Origin: Paraspadella gotoi
Lineage: Eukaryota > Chaetognatha
Direction: 5' to 3'
Assembly (NCBI GenBank): GCA_051294375.1
Contig: CM119263.1
Coordinates: 13,594,414-13,658,413, forward strand
Length of the DNA: 64,000 bases
In this document: one piece after another, positions 32,674 to 45,206 of the stretch
How positions within the stretch are numbered: the stretch's first letter is position 1
Layout: each line of letters starts with the position of its first letter
Position numbers and translations under genes: made by a program
The notes under the pieces: model-generated
Told to the model about the DNA's origin: nothing
The model's database searches: none
What the model saw: the letters and a program-made list of their open reading frames with translations, nothing else

Positions 32674-33931
32674 ACAATTTTTTCTTCTCCTCCTTCTTAC
32701 TTTCCTTTTTCCATCTAATCAAAGAACTTTTTTTCTTTTCCCCCATTTTTGTTTTCTTTGCCTATCTTATCATCTATATATCTATCTATCTGTCTATCTA
32801 GCGTCACCTCTTGGTTTCTTTAAATATTATTTTATCCATCTTCCCTTAAAAAATTCTTATCTCGCCTTGTTCGATTCCATTACTCCACAATTTCTCGTGA
32901 CCCCTCTTCCCTTTTCGATCTCTTTTTTCTCTATCTCTGGTGGAACAAAACTTGTCTTTCGGACTTTTTCCCCATTTTTTCTATTTTTCTTTTTCCCCAT
33001 TTTCTTTTTACCTCCATCCGTTCCTTTCTCAGCCAGACTCTTTCTTTCTCCCGGTTCCTGTTTCTCTTTCCCTCCCCCCTCTTTCGCTTCTTTGAACGGA
33101 GATCCTTCTTTCTTTCTTTCCTTTGCTTCTCCCTCCTCCGATCCCAGCCTTCTCTCGTCTCTCGGCCATCGATTCCAATTTCGCGTCTTCGCCTTTCGGG
33201 TCACGTGGCATTTTAATCCTGTACAATATCGAAACTTAGTCGCTCCCATTTCTTTCACATTTCCTCCTCTCCCTCCTTTTTCCTCCTTTTTCCTCCTTTC
33301 CTTTTTATCCACCTCCTTCTGTTTTTTTCTCTGCTTTTAGTTTCACCCTTGACATTTAGCCGTCATATCATATTTAATTTTATACACTTTTATCATTGTA
33401 TTCCTTGATATCTTCAAACGAAAGGCTTCTTTTCGCCAAGTTTCAACAAAGAAAAATTTAATCTATGTATTCTTTATCTACGTAAATTAAAAATTCCTCT
33501 GCAGCAGAGTCTACTTTCCTCTTTTTTTTTTTCTCCTTCTTCAGTTTCTGAACCAAATTTAGTCACAGGCCACACTATGACTCATACCGTTCGGCACTAT
33601 CTTTACGAGTTACGTCGTCGCGTGACGAACGATCAACGGAGAAACCGTTAGTAGGTTAGGGTCAAAACGTCCAGACAGAAAACGTCCATCGTAATTTTCT
33701 GATTCAAGATTATAACACGTGACGTGGCTGAGATTCGGTAAGGGGGGAGGGCAGGGGGCGCGCGCGGAGAAAAGGAAAGGCCGCGCGACATGGAGTGGGA
33801 AGACTCGAGTCTCGGGTCAAATTAGATATTTTTCTTTCTCCGGCGAAAAAGCGAAAGAAAAAAAACCCGATAGAGAGTGAAAGAGTCGCGATCTTCGAGA
33901 CGAGAGATACGCCCCCTCTCGTTAGTGAGAT

Positions 33932-33955
33932 AGAGGGAGAGAGAGAGAAATAGCG

Positions 33956-34043
<88 letters not shown>

Positions 34044-34220
34044 AAACTAAAGGTTGAAGAGTATAAAATGGAGTGGGGTGTTGAATCGGTATGGGTAGTA
34101 GCAAGATAGAAAAAGAAGAAAAAGAAAGAAAGAAAGAAAAAGAAAGAAAGAAAGAAAAGAAAAGAAAGAAAGAAAGAAAGAAAGAAAGAAGAGAAAGAGA
34201 AAAAAAAGAAAGAAAGCCCT
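33932..34220. repeat. Compound (GA)n and (GAAA)n repeats
   Basis: Interrupted GA repeats at about 33932-34040 are followed after 65 bp by a (GAAA)n tract at about 34108-34220. Confidence 0.9.
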
Positions 34221-34583
34221 CCAACAGTCAGAGGTCTTGGCTGGGACGTGATTCGATGTCAGAGGAGAAGTCGATAGAAAACCATTTTCTCGGTCCGATC
34301 GGAGAATCGATCAGAAAAGCATTGCGCCAGAAGATGGCATTAGAGAGTGGCATTAGGAGATGGCATCGGGTGGTTTGCGTCCAAAGATAACATCAAGAGA
34401 TGGTATCTGTCGCAATTCTGACTCGCGCTCTGGATTAAGACTTTTCATCTCGACGGGTGAGTGACGCGGATTACTGTTTTTTTTTTAATACGAGGAGTTA
34501 CGCACGCGCGCGACCTCCAAGTTCATCGTACGATTTATAACTTTACCGATTTTCCCGTTTCCCCTTCTCATCTGTTCAATTTA

Positions 34584-34588
<5 letters not shown>

Positions 34589-34666
<78 letters not shown>

Positions 34667-34682
34667 CCTCTCTCTCTCTCTT
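34589..34682. repeat. (CT)n microsatellite
   Basis: About 90 bp of CT with TCC interruptions. Confidence 0.95.
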
Positions 34683-36053
34683 TTCCTCTTATTCATTACA
34701 TCCGTTTTTCTCTACTTACATAATAAACCTCCTCCCTTTTCCTTCCCCTTTCCCAGTGTCTCCTATGTTTTGTCACAAGATATATCTTGTTATTCGCTTC
34801 CGTCTGCAAGCAAAACGCGCAACACGCAAGGCAAGCACAACCAAAAAAATTTAAAAAATAAAAAGTTCCCTTTGTGTTTCGCTTTCGTATTCAGTTTTCT
34901 TTTTCTTTTTTTTTTATCTGCCTTCCTCTCTCAGTTTCTCTCCTCCCTCTTTTCAATTTCTCTATTCGTAGTCTCTTTCTCTTTTCTCGTCGTTCTGTTT
35001 TCTTCCTCTCCCCTTCTACCCTTTTTAAATTTGCTCCCATCCCATCTCCTCTTGATTACGATTTCCAGTCCTGGATTCTGTTATTCTGTTTTTCAATATT
35101 CTCTTCATTCGGCACTATTGATGCGACGATAGATTAACTGAGAGGAGATAGGTTAAGCAGTTAAGTAGCTTAATTTAATCTGAAAATTTCATTTTTATAT
35201 CTTTTACTCAATGTACAAGATCTAGCCCCAAGCGAAATTTATTATTTACAATGTGGTTGTCCTTTCCTGACCTCTATTTTACTTGTAAACGGAATAATGA
35301 ATGAAAATAAATTTTTCTCGGCAACTTTCCAGCTATTTTTTTAAAATTTTACTGTTAAACAAAAAATAAGATTTAAATATCGAAAAATTTTAGCCTTTTG
35401 TGATTTATATTATCTGGGTTTCATTTATGTATACCAAAAAAAGTAGGAGTACTGTACAAAAGAAAATCAGTTGTCCTGAAAAATGCTTCCTTCTTTTTTT
35501 TATTTTATAATTTATCACTTTTAATTTATATTAATTTCCGATTCTTTTCATTCAGTCATAACTCCTAGGGAGGTTGTACTATATATTAATACCTTTTTAC
35601 CTGCAAAAAAATATATTTGACAATGAAATTAACTTATTTTTACAAACCGCTCCAAATTTTTTTTTCCATCATGCTACTACACCTCTACCCTTTCATTATT
35701 TATTTATTTGAATTCATATTTGTCTTTATCTGCTCAGTTCTAGGCTTCTTACGTTCCCTCATACACGTCCCCCTTTTTCTACCCACTTTTCTCATCTCCC
35801 CTTCGTGTTCCATTGCCATCACCTTCCCTCGTCGTCGACCTTGAAGCGTAACACGGTCTAAGCGCCATCTTGCGAGTCAGAAAAAAACGTGGGGGGGGGG
35901 AAGGCTAAAGAGTTTTTTTTTTCCTTGTGTATTCTATGGCAGAAAAAAAAGGGCGTAATTATTCCTGGTCCTCTCGAGAACGGAGAGGATGAAGGCGAGT
36001 AGGATGGGGAGGAAAGAAAACGCGCGTTCTCTCGCCGATTTATTCCGTCGTCG

Positions 36054-36110
36054 CGCCAAGCACTATGACCCTTTTTCCTCGACGCCAAGCACCATGACCC
36101 TTTTTTCTCG
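36054..36110. repeat. Two-unit 29-bp direct repeat
   Basis: The motif cgccaagcacyatgaccc followed by a T run begins at 36054 and again at 36083. It lies 90 bp upstream of the triple CCAAT array. Confidence 0.85.
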
Positions 36111-36196
36111 TTCCCTTTTACCATCTTGCACTTTCACTTTTTTTATATTTTCCTTCCTCGAGAGGCGGAAGCTTCGGCGGCGTTCCTCGTGCTCTT

Positions 36197-36281
36197 ATTG
36201 GCCTATGAGGAAATCGCTTCCTTTTCTCAAAAGCCGATTGGTCCAGTTGAAAATTGCTTACGATTCTTGCCCTGTCATTGG
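36197..36281 (-). promoter_or_regulatory. Three phased CCAAT (NF-Y-type) boxes
   Basis: ATTGG pentamers occur at 36197-36201, 36237-36241 and 36277-36281, exactly 40 bp apart. On the minus strand they read CCAAT with purine-rich 5' flanks (ggaCCAATcg and tgaCCAATga), which agrees with the NF-Y consensus. The surroundings are GC-richer than the spacer and are followed by a (CT)n tract. This looks like a promoter. The gene it serves is not identified; it could be an upstream UGCG start, a minus-strand transcript or a non-coding RNA. Confidence 0.5.
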
Positions 36282-36377
36282 TCAGAATGCCGGAATCGGT
36301 TACCCTCTTTTCCCCCCTTTCATTCTTTTTTTTACCATGAGTGTTTTTCTTTCTATTTTTATTTTTATCCCTTTCAA

Positions 36378-36404
36378 ATCTCTGTCTCTCTGTCTCTGTC
36401 TCTG

Positions 36405-36464
<60 letters not shown>
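36378..36464. repeat. (CT)n microsatellite downstream of the CCAAT array
   Basis: About 85 bp of CT, with CTGT variants at its left end. Confidence 0.95.
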
Positions 36465-36465
<1 letters not shown>

Positions 36466-38018
36466 ACGGCGCCGCCCAACGCGTTTTTCGTGAAGCCGGC
36501 TGCTTGGCTTCTGCCCGCGCACTGTCTCTATCTCACTCGCGTTTGCGCGCGCGCACGTGCTCAGATCACAAATTTTGACATTTCCTTCGTCGCGGATTCT
36601 CGATTTTCTCTTTTCGCGTCGTTCCAATTCTCTACGGCTCTGCATCCGTTGTTGTTTTTAAATTCGGCGTTTTGATTAAAGCTGATACAATAATCAATAT
36701 ATTATACAAATATTTAACAAAAGTATACGAGTACGTGTGGTTTTCATAAATTTAGAAAGTTCTTCAAAATTTTTACGACATTTTGTCATGGCTCAAAAAG
36801 CTTCAACATTAAACTATTAGCTTAAATACGTACATGACTCTGTACCATTTTAATTATATATTTTTTTAATATTAATTTTTCATTTCAAAGCTCCACCAAT
36901 TGACTTAACTTTGTTAGAAGTACGAATTTTGGCATGTAAATTTCCAATTTCATTGGATCCAAGGTGTTAAACAATCCTTCCTTAAAAGGAATTCTAATCT
37001 CATAGGATTCATTTGGAAGAATCTTTATTAAGTATATATGCCGTAAATGTTTCACAGTGTTTTTTTTTTTCTTTTACGCGAATGATGCCAACTACTAAGA
37101 GTCGCGCGTCAATGCTAAAATTAATCAATTTTTCAATTAATGTAATTGCATTTGATCTAGAAAATTGAATCTCTCGTTCCCACCCAAAGGTTGATTACTG
37201 GCTTACCACACCCCGCAGGGAAAAAGGAATCGCTTGACTAAATTCCCGGTCTTCGTGATCGGCAAACTCAATATTTTTTTTTCAATCTTTGTTAACCGAT
37301 TTTTTAAAAAAAATTTTGTTCCTAAAATATAAATAATCACGAGCTTCGAAAGGAACAACTGAGATCAGGTTGTAGATTCTGGTCTTCAAATTCGTCTCGG
37401 AGCTTTTTTTCGAGGGCTTCCCACAGGATTGTTTCGTAGTCCCGCCGACGACCAAGCCGGTTGAATTAAAAAGGTTTTTTTCGTGAAATAAATTTTATCA
37501 CAAAAAGAGAACCTTTTAAATTTTACGAAAGGATTAACGACTACTCCCCCTCGATTGAATACTAGAAATACTGCGTACCCTGCGACAAATAATTGCATAC
37601 CGGATTTTGCGAACAATGAAGCATTTATTGAAAGAAGAAAACTTTGATTTGATTCAAAAAGCTTATCCAATTATTGCTGAGTCACGACGAGACGAATTTA
37701 CTGGCGATACAGACGGGTTTTTTAAGTGCGTCCGCGGTCTTTTGGTGATAAGACCCGTTTATCGATTGTCTGCTCCAGTTTGAAAAATAACGTAATAAAG
37801 TAAACTTCATTAAGGATTGCATGAATATGTATAACTTGACGGTACAACGACCAGGGGCCACGTTCGTATGCATACCTCCCACATCTTAATCCAGGCGTGA
37901 CGATGACTAGACTTCGAGAAAAGCGGCTTAAATAGAAATCAACCTTCACACGGATATTCTTCTCGCCTTTTCTCTCCCATTATTCACCTTTCTCTCTTTT
38001 CAATTCAAAAGACTTTCC

Positions 38019-38052
<34 letters not shown>

Positions 38053-38504
38053 TCCTCCTACTCTGCTCAAGGACGCTCGACGAGACGTTAAGCGCAAGTC
38101 TATTCCTAATAAGGCGAATATCTCTTTCTCCTTCAGTTCTCTCGCAAGATGCCGATTCGAGTCGTCGGCGTTTATCGGCGGCGCCGCATCTGCCGTAATC
38201 CTTGGATTAATTAATAGCTGCGTTAACCACGGAAATTATTAATCTCATAATGGCGTTCTCATTTTCCTGAATCCGCTTTCTCTTTGGCTGTATTGTTCAT
38301 CTCTGAGGAATTCCTATTTCGTTGCCAAAACAAAATTATTTACGGATGGTAGATCTTTTGTTTAATATTCGTGCGAAAAAAGAATTTCAACGTTTTTTTT
38401 TATTTTGGTCTATCCTATTTTACCAATATATGTACATGCATAGGTGGAAGAATTCCATGAAAAAGCCTATGCTCTATTTTATAGGGGCCTTAAAATATTG
38501 GGGA

Positions 38505-38653
38505 TTAAATTTTACTTTCGCCTTTTAAAAAATTATTACCCAATTACCCTTACCATAAACCCTTTTAACCCTAACCACCCCTAAACCTAAACCAGCCCTA
38601 AACTACCCTTAACCCTAATCCCCCCTAGCCCCGGTCGGCGAAAGTAAATTTAA
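38505..38653. mobile_element. Telomere-like-core MITE, C-rich orientation
   Basis: The core (about 38538-38634) is a string of CCCTAA/CCCCTAA variants. It is bounded by inverted ends: TTAAATTTTACTTTCGCC on the left and GGCGAAAGTAAATTTAA on the right. TTAA occurs at both outer edges. A related copy in opposite orientation lies at 49687-49830. Confidence 0.65.
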
Positions 38654-40246
38654 CCCAAATCTATTTCTATTTTTTGTTTTTAAAATTTCTTTAGAAAATA
38701 TATAAATTCAAGTCCTCTGTTCCAATATCTGTTTTTCCCTTGATGAATGAAAGCGTCGTGCCTGACTTTGTATAATGCTTTTTTGACATTTTTTTTTTTT
38801 TTTGCATGATAAAATCGCTTAAAAATAGCGATTTGGAAACAAAAAGTTTGTTTTTTTTTATATTGGTTTCTCACTGTTTTCCAATTTTATTTTCAGATTG
38901 TGATAAATGCTAAATTGAATCCTTCCCAAAATTCCCTATCGCCTTTCAAACGCATCCTCGCAGCAAACCGACTCTACTCCCCAAATAAAAAAAAAATTAA
39001 ATTAAAAAAAAAAAAAACCCCAAGTGAACCACTATAACTTCGGTTTGTCGTAAACTTAAACGTTAACCGGTTAAGCTTCCCAAACTAAGTAATCGTGAGT
39101 GAAGCGAGATTTGGGTCCGAACCGTGATTTTTTTATTATTTTTTTTTATTATTTTCGCCGTTTGGACTTTTCTCTCCCACACGCGATTCCCGATCGCGAT
39201 TTCTCGGACGATCCCGAAAAAGGACAAGTGGACATAAAGACCGCGCACGCACAACGTCGTAGACCAGAAAGCATTTTAAATCCGTTCCAACGGCTTTCCG
39301 TTGTTTTTTTTCTTTTTTCCAAACACGGAGTATTTTCTTTTTCTTCGAATATTCTGGTGCGGAATTAACGTTTAGTTTCTTCATCAAAAACCTGTTTTTT
39401 CGGGTGAATTCGCTTTTAATTCAACGTCGACAACTTTTTTCATCGAATTCTAACGAATCCTGGTCTATCGTCGATGAAAATCAACCCGTGACTCGAACGT
39501 TCGAACATCGCTACCTTAAAACAAACCCTTGGATTCCTCACTTTTCTTTACCGCAAAAATTTCGTTTCTTTTATAATGTAAGAAGTATAAAAACCAAGTT
39601 CAGATTTTATATTTAACGAAAGATCCGAAGAAGCAATTTAACAAGATTTTTTTTTTTTCTGTCGTGGATAAAAATTTTTTTTCTTCTGGAAAACCAATGC
39701 AGACCAAAACCTGAAAACTGCGTGACAATCGAAATTTGAAAAGAAAAATCACTTTTTATCATCGTTTGACGAAATTCGCGGCGGTCATCAACGATCTCGT
39801 GTCGCACGTTCGCAAAAACAAAACGACGAAAAATATAAGCGTTCTCTTCCGTCACGTACAACTCACGGCAACGACGCCGACGTCATCACTAAAGGCGCGT
39901 CGGACCAGTGGACAGACTTCTCTCCTTACTGCTATGTCGTTTGCGAGAGAAACCTCTTCGCCGCCTTGACGTTTCTTGTGGGACGGCGTCTCCGAATTCG
40001 GCAAATATATTTTTCACGTCTCTCGAAAAGGGTCTACTGGTCAACTAATTGCATCGAAGAATGTCCGGAGTTTAGGTGAGATATGTTGCCTTGTCAGGTG
40101 GAGCTCGACAGGATTAATTTCTTAGAATTAAATTTTGATTTGTTTTAAATTTGTTAATGTTTTGGTTTCAGAGCAATTTACTTTCGTGACGCAAGTTCAC
40201 TCCAAGGTTGCTGGCGACGACGCTGCAGCCGAGGAGAAGAACGGGT

Positions 40247-43200
40247 ATGGCCCCAGGCCAACTTCCAGGTAAGCTTAATGTAAAGGTATTCAATAGATTT
40301 TATGGTGTTTTCCGTTAGTTACGTCATGAAGAATCTGTAATTAAAAGAAAAAATATTTATTATGCCTAAGGCTTTGTTCGAGACTATTCAATATTCTCTC
40401 GGCACTTTGACTAAAAGTCGTTCATTTTAGTCACAGACCCTAGATTATGCAAATTGTATCAATGAACCATTATAATTAAAATATTCTAATAAATAATACA
40501 TCTGTTTAAGTAAGAAAACAATAAAATGAATATTTATTAGGCAAAATTAGCGACTATAATTCCGAGGATCGTATATGCCGCGCCGTTCACTTTCTCCGTC
40601 TTTAAATTCGTTTCAATCGTAAATTATGTATATGACATACATTCTTTCAGATTATACAATTCTTGGACTTGCTGTGATATTTTTTATCGCGTGGTGGTTC
40701 CTTTGGTTTATACACATGGTGGCCATAATACATGCTTCAAGAAGATTATATAGGTAAGACGCTATTTTGCCCCAAGTTAAGTATAAATTTTTTTAACTGT
40801 AAGAAAAAAGTCTGAATTATGATATTATTTGTGTTGTTTTTTGTTATTCATTTTTAGTACACTTATTTTTTAAAGTTGTTAAAATATTATTTATGTACTT
40901 TAGCTTTATTGAACTGAATATCCTAATTAGGGCCAATCTATGTCCATTTGGGTATGTCGAAAATTTGATTTGGGTACCTTCTCAAATAAAGCTTCCGACA
41001 TTTCTGTGAAAACTTTTAATGGACCAAAATTTTCTAAAATGGCTTGAAGCACTAGTAATTATTTTTTTAATATTTATTTATAGATAGGAAATGTCAAAAA
41101 ATTGTACTTTTAAAAGCAGATTCTGATAGCTTACAAAAGTAGTCTACATAAAGTATAATTCTTTTTTCAATATTTTGATGATAAAGAGATCAAAATTTAT
41201 GAAAACCTTAAAAAATCATCATTATTATCATCAAACGATGATTTTAACAGTTTTTGCTAATTTTTGGTAATAAAACATCATTATTTTAGAAAGTTGTAAT
41301 TATATTTTTTGTTTAACTTTTTGAGTTCTATCAAAATCAATTAAAAGAACGTAAAATATCAAAAAAATGACATTTGGCAATAAAATAATTTTAATTAGCG
41401 ATTTACTCATGGTTTGGAAACTTTTTGCAAAAAAAAATTCTAACACAAAAACTAATACTAATAATGGATTTCTTTAATGCTGTTCCCATTAAAATTTGAA
41501 TTTGGTCAATCTCTCAATTTGGTCAATCAATCTCTCTTAAATTCTTAATAGGTCAAAGATGCTGTCCAGCAAAAATCCAGAAACACCTCTTCCAGGGGTC
41601 TCTATTCTCAAACCGATTACTGGGGTTGATCCTAACCTTTATAACAACTTAGAAACGTTCTTTCAAATGGATTATCCCAAAGATAAATACGAACTTTTGT
41701 TCTGTGTCCAGGTAAGGAACAAGTACTCGCCTCTAGTTCTTAACCGTGCGAATAGTGCGATATTTCAACTAAGTTTTACTCGTGCAGGAGAAAGAAGACC
41801 CGGCCATTGACCTCATTGAAAGTTTAAGAGCGAAAAATCCGCTCGTCAACTCCTCCCTTTTTGTGGGTGAGTCTTTTTATAGATTTTATAATCAAATTTA
41901 CTTAGATGTATCTCGTGAAGTAAAAGTTTACAAAACGTTCTCTATAGACAAAAAAAAAAAATTATGAACTATTTAATTCTCGAGCAAAAAAAGTCGTTCG
42001 TCTTCTTATTTTTAAGGATCGAAGGGAAAAAGGTCTAATTATCATTTATTATTTTTACCTCGTGAACTCCCGAAAATTTTATCGCGACGACGCCCAGCCT
42101 ACTTATTAAATTTGTTAAACGTGAAAATGATTTAAACCTCAGCGATATGTATTTTTATGGTGCCCCTTTCAGGTGGAGAGAATGTGGGTATCAACCCGAA
42201 GATCAACAACTTGATGCCAGGGTACAAGTCCGCCCGATTCGAGTATATGATGGTTAGTGACGCCGGGTTGCGCATGCTGCCGGAGACTTTGCTGGACATG
42301 GTGTCGTACCTCAACGACGTCACGGTGCTCGTCCATCAGCTGCCCTACGTTTGTTATCGAATGGGATTCGCCGGAATTCTAGAGGTGTTTGCATCATTTT
42401 CTTAGTTTTAATCTAATAATATAGTTTTTTCAGCAGACCGTCATTCAGTTCGAAATGTAACATACATTAAAAAAATCGATAATTTAACATTCTTAATAAT
42501 AAAGATGATTTTAAAAATTTACTGTAATATAAAATTTTTAAAATTGTCATAGGAAATCGATTGTATAAAACTTCTTTTCCATCCGTAGATGGTTTACTTC
42601 GGCTGCCAACAAGCCCGGATGTACCTGGTAGCGGACTTCTTCGGCTTCGCCTGCCTCACCGGGATGTCCTTCATCATCAAGAGAGAAATCGTGGAGGAGG
42701 CCGGGGGTCTTCAGGTTTACGGGAAGTACATCGCCGAAGACTACTTTCTCGCTCAAACAGGTTTCTTTTTTTTATCCGTGTCGGAGAAGCTTGATGTGGA
42801 AGGATGGAATGGGAACCGAGAATCGAAGATTTAAATCGATCGCTTTTTTTTTCTTCGTTTCTCAGTTCTTCGAAAGAACCTGCGCACGACGATCTCGTCG
42901 CTGCCGGCCCTTCAAAACTCGGGCATCTGCAACGTCCGCGCTTACCAAGAAAGGATGATCCGGTGGATCCGACTTAGGGTTCACATGCTGCCGCACCTGC
43001 TCATATTGGAACCCTGCCAGGAGTGTATCTTTCTTGGTAGGTATTCCTTCAAATTTGCTCTTGTTTTGGATACTTGATCAGTTTAAAAATTACAATTTTT
43101 TTTCTCTCATACCCCCTCTCTCACGTTCTTTCTTTTTGCGTCTCTTCTTTACCGCCTTCCTCTCTTTCTAAACCTCTTTCCTCCCCTTCATCTCACGCCT

Positions 43201-44998
43201 TCATATAGAATTTTTATACCCACTACATTTCTCTGCCCCAATTTTACTCTCCTTCATTTTCTTTTATTTTTTTCTTTCCATTTGTTTCCTTCTTTTCTCG
43301 CCTTACCTTGGTCTCCCACTTTTTCTCCCTTTCTCATTGTCTTGTTCTCCCTTTCCTCTTCATTTTCACTTCTTTTTTGCATCTACTTTAAGCCAAATCA
43401 ATTAAAATCCTTAATTATTAGAAAAAAAATTGTTGGTAGCGCATTATTTTATTTCGATTTTGCTTGCCTAGTAGATTTAGTAAATCGAAACCAAATTGCG
43501 GAAAACTTTTCCGAAAACTCTTGTCGATTCAGAAAAAACATATTCTGACGCTTTGCATTATTATTTTTTGTTTGTTTTTGTTTTGTTTTTTTGTTTTATT
43601 AACGTTAGTATGTACCTTATCTTTTAAAACTATAAAATTAAAAATATTCTTCATTAAAAATAAATGTAAGTCACAAAAAGTCAAATTAGTTATCTTTAAA
43701 AATTATTTATGGCTAAACCATAAAAGTTTTTTGATAATTTTTTAGGTGTTAAAAACTTATTCTGTAAGTTGAAACCAATTTGAACTATTTTTGTTTAATA
43801 AATTATCATACAAACTAAAACTTATTTTTGACTAGTCATTTGTAAAATTAATTTTTAGCCAAACTATGAACAATATAAGGAAAACTATTTATTCAGAGGT
43901 GAAGAAGAAAAAGAAGAACCGAAAGCCAAAGTAAAAAAAAAATTTATCATTCATTGGCATTTAAATCAGAAGAAAAAAAATTGTTTCCTAAAAGTTATAT
44001 TATTAGAAATGGCTGGAGATGGTGTAGTCGGAATAATAAAAAGTCCGTTTCCTACAATGGTTTTAACCAATTCGTAGTTTGGCTCAATTTGTATTATGGT
44101 ACAGGTTAAATTAATTTCGTAAGTAATAACTGAACAATATTGGAAAAAGCTCCTTTTTTTTTCTGAATACCACAAACGTAAGCGGAACCGTAAGTGGTAA
44201 CGAATCATTTTCAAACTATCTTATCCAACAACTTTCCTCCATTTCTCAGGCGTCCTCTCGTCGTGGGCTGTGATGATTCTCTTCGAGTGGAACTTTTTGG
44301 TGTTTTTCCTCATCCACCTCCTGGTCTGGTTCCTGCTCGACTATTTACTGGTCAAACTCGTGCAAGGGAGTCACTTGACGAACTTTTGCAAGAACGACTC
44401 CGGGGACTCTTCGAAGGACTCCTCCTCGTCGACGACGATGTCCGCAAACTCCTCGGCGCCTACGGGGAAATCCGGGGGAAAATCCCTGTGGCCTCCGGAT
44501 TCGTCGAAGCCGCGGTGTTCCCCCAAGGCATGCTGTTGCGGCTGCTGCCCTTCGGCGTCCACCGGGTCCTTCGACAGCGGCGGCGGCGTCGGAGTCGGCG
44601 TCGGCGGCTTAAAGACGCCGTCGGAGGTGTTTCGTTGTTACGACGACGCCTCCATCGGCATTCATCGACCTCGTCATGTTCGGTCGGCGTCGGCGACAAC
44701 GACGCGACAGCAGCAGCATCCGCTACCGCAGCAACCACAACATCCATCGCATTTCGCGCTTCAGTTTCGTCAACAGAACGAACAATCGACGGCGCGGACT
44801 CAGAACCGACTGTTGTTTCCGGTGTCCAAGTTCGACTTCCTCATCTCTTGGATCTTTCGCGAGTTCACCGTCATGTATCTCTTTCTCAAAGCCATCTCCA
44901 CGAATAAAGTCACGTGGCGGACGGGGTCTTACAGGCTAGAGTGGGGGGGCACGGCCACCAACGCCGATCCTCCTCTCAAGTCTGTCGTCATTGCGTAG
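40247..44998 (+). CDS. UGCG: Ceramide glucosyltransferase with a long low-complexity insertion
   Basis: Eight coding exons, 40247-40268, 40651-40753, 41552-41711, 41788-41866, 42173-42384, 42589-42760, 42866-43036 and 44250-44998, all join in phase to 555 aa. The enzyme transfers glucose from UDP-glucose to ceramide at the Golgi, the first step of glycosphingolipid synthesis. After a seven-residue first exon comes an N-terminal helix ([17 protein letters not shown]). The GT21 landmarks are [41 protein letters not shown] (second Asp), YIAEDYF (third Asp) and QERMIRW (QxxRW). The last exon begins with a hydrophobic segment and ends with the conserved [14 protein letters not shown]. Between them, at about residues 353-493, is a Ser/Gly/Gln/Cys-rich insertion (for example ACCCGCCPS) that is absent from vertebrate UGCG, which is about 394 aa. 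A possible poly(A) signal AATAAA lies at 46314. Confidence 0.95.
41052..41399. repeat. Dispersed repeat, copy 2 (first copy at 8628-8999)
   Basis: It lies in the UGCG intron before the 41552 exon. It is homologous over its full length, in the same orientation, to 8628-8999, with scattered substitutions and indels. Confidence 0.7.
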
Positions 44999-45122
44999 AT
45001 GAAAGAGGTCGTGAGAGGGGGATAATCCAGGGCCCCCCGGGGCCCTTTACCCTTTTCGTGGGATTTTTATTGTTGGTGATTCTACGGTCTTCTCTCTTCT
45101 ATCCATCAAAACTCCCTTCACT

Positions 45123-45206
<84 letters not shown>

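Larger units (their letters stand above)
28289..36100. other. Gene-poor interval upstream of ILK
   Basis: No gene is supported. It contains (GA)n/(CT)n tracts (about 28945-29016, 31661-31740, 31860-31953, 32589-32670, 33932-34040 and 34589-34682), (GAAA)n at about 34108-34220 and a (CGT)n run at about 31179-31209. GC-richer patches at 28840-29150, 30010-30440, 31380-31640 and 33580-33930 could be promoters or isolated exons. A possible terminal exon at 30039-30146 (acceptor ctctcaccag, open to TGA) has no partner that I can identify. The long apparent open frames over 32.4-35.1 kb are CT-repeat artefacts. Confidence 0.45.
36111..40246. other. Intergenic region and presumed 5' leader of UGCG
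   Basis: No protein-coding gene is supported. It contains the CCAAT array, a (CT)n tract (about 36378-36464), (CGT)n at about 38021-38052, a telomere-like inverted-repeat element (38505-38653) and AT-rich spacer. A GC-richer patch from 39760 ends in a donor (tttag|gtgaga near 40076). With the acceptor ggtttcag near 40172 it probably forms non-coding 5' exons of UGCG. Confidence 0.45.

Noticed and set aside
32447-35137. Long Ser/Leu/Phe-rich open frames on the plus strand
   Set aside because: They are created by (CT)n repeats and CT-rich DNA. No splice context, start context or recognisable domain is present.
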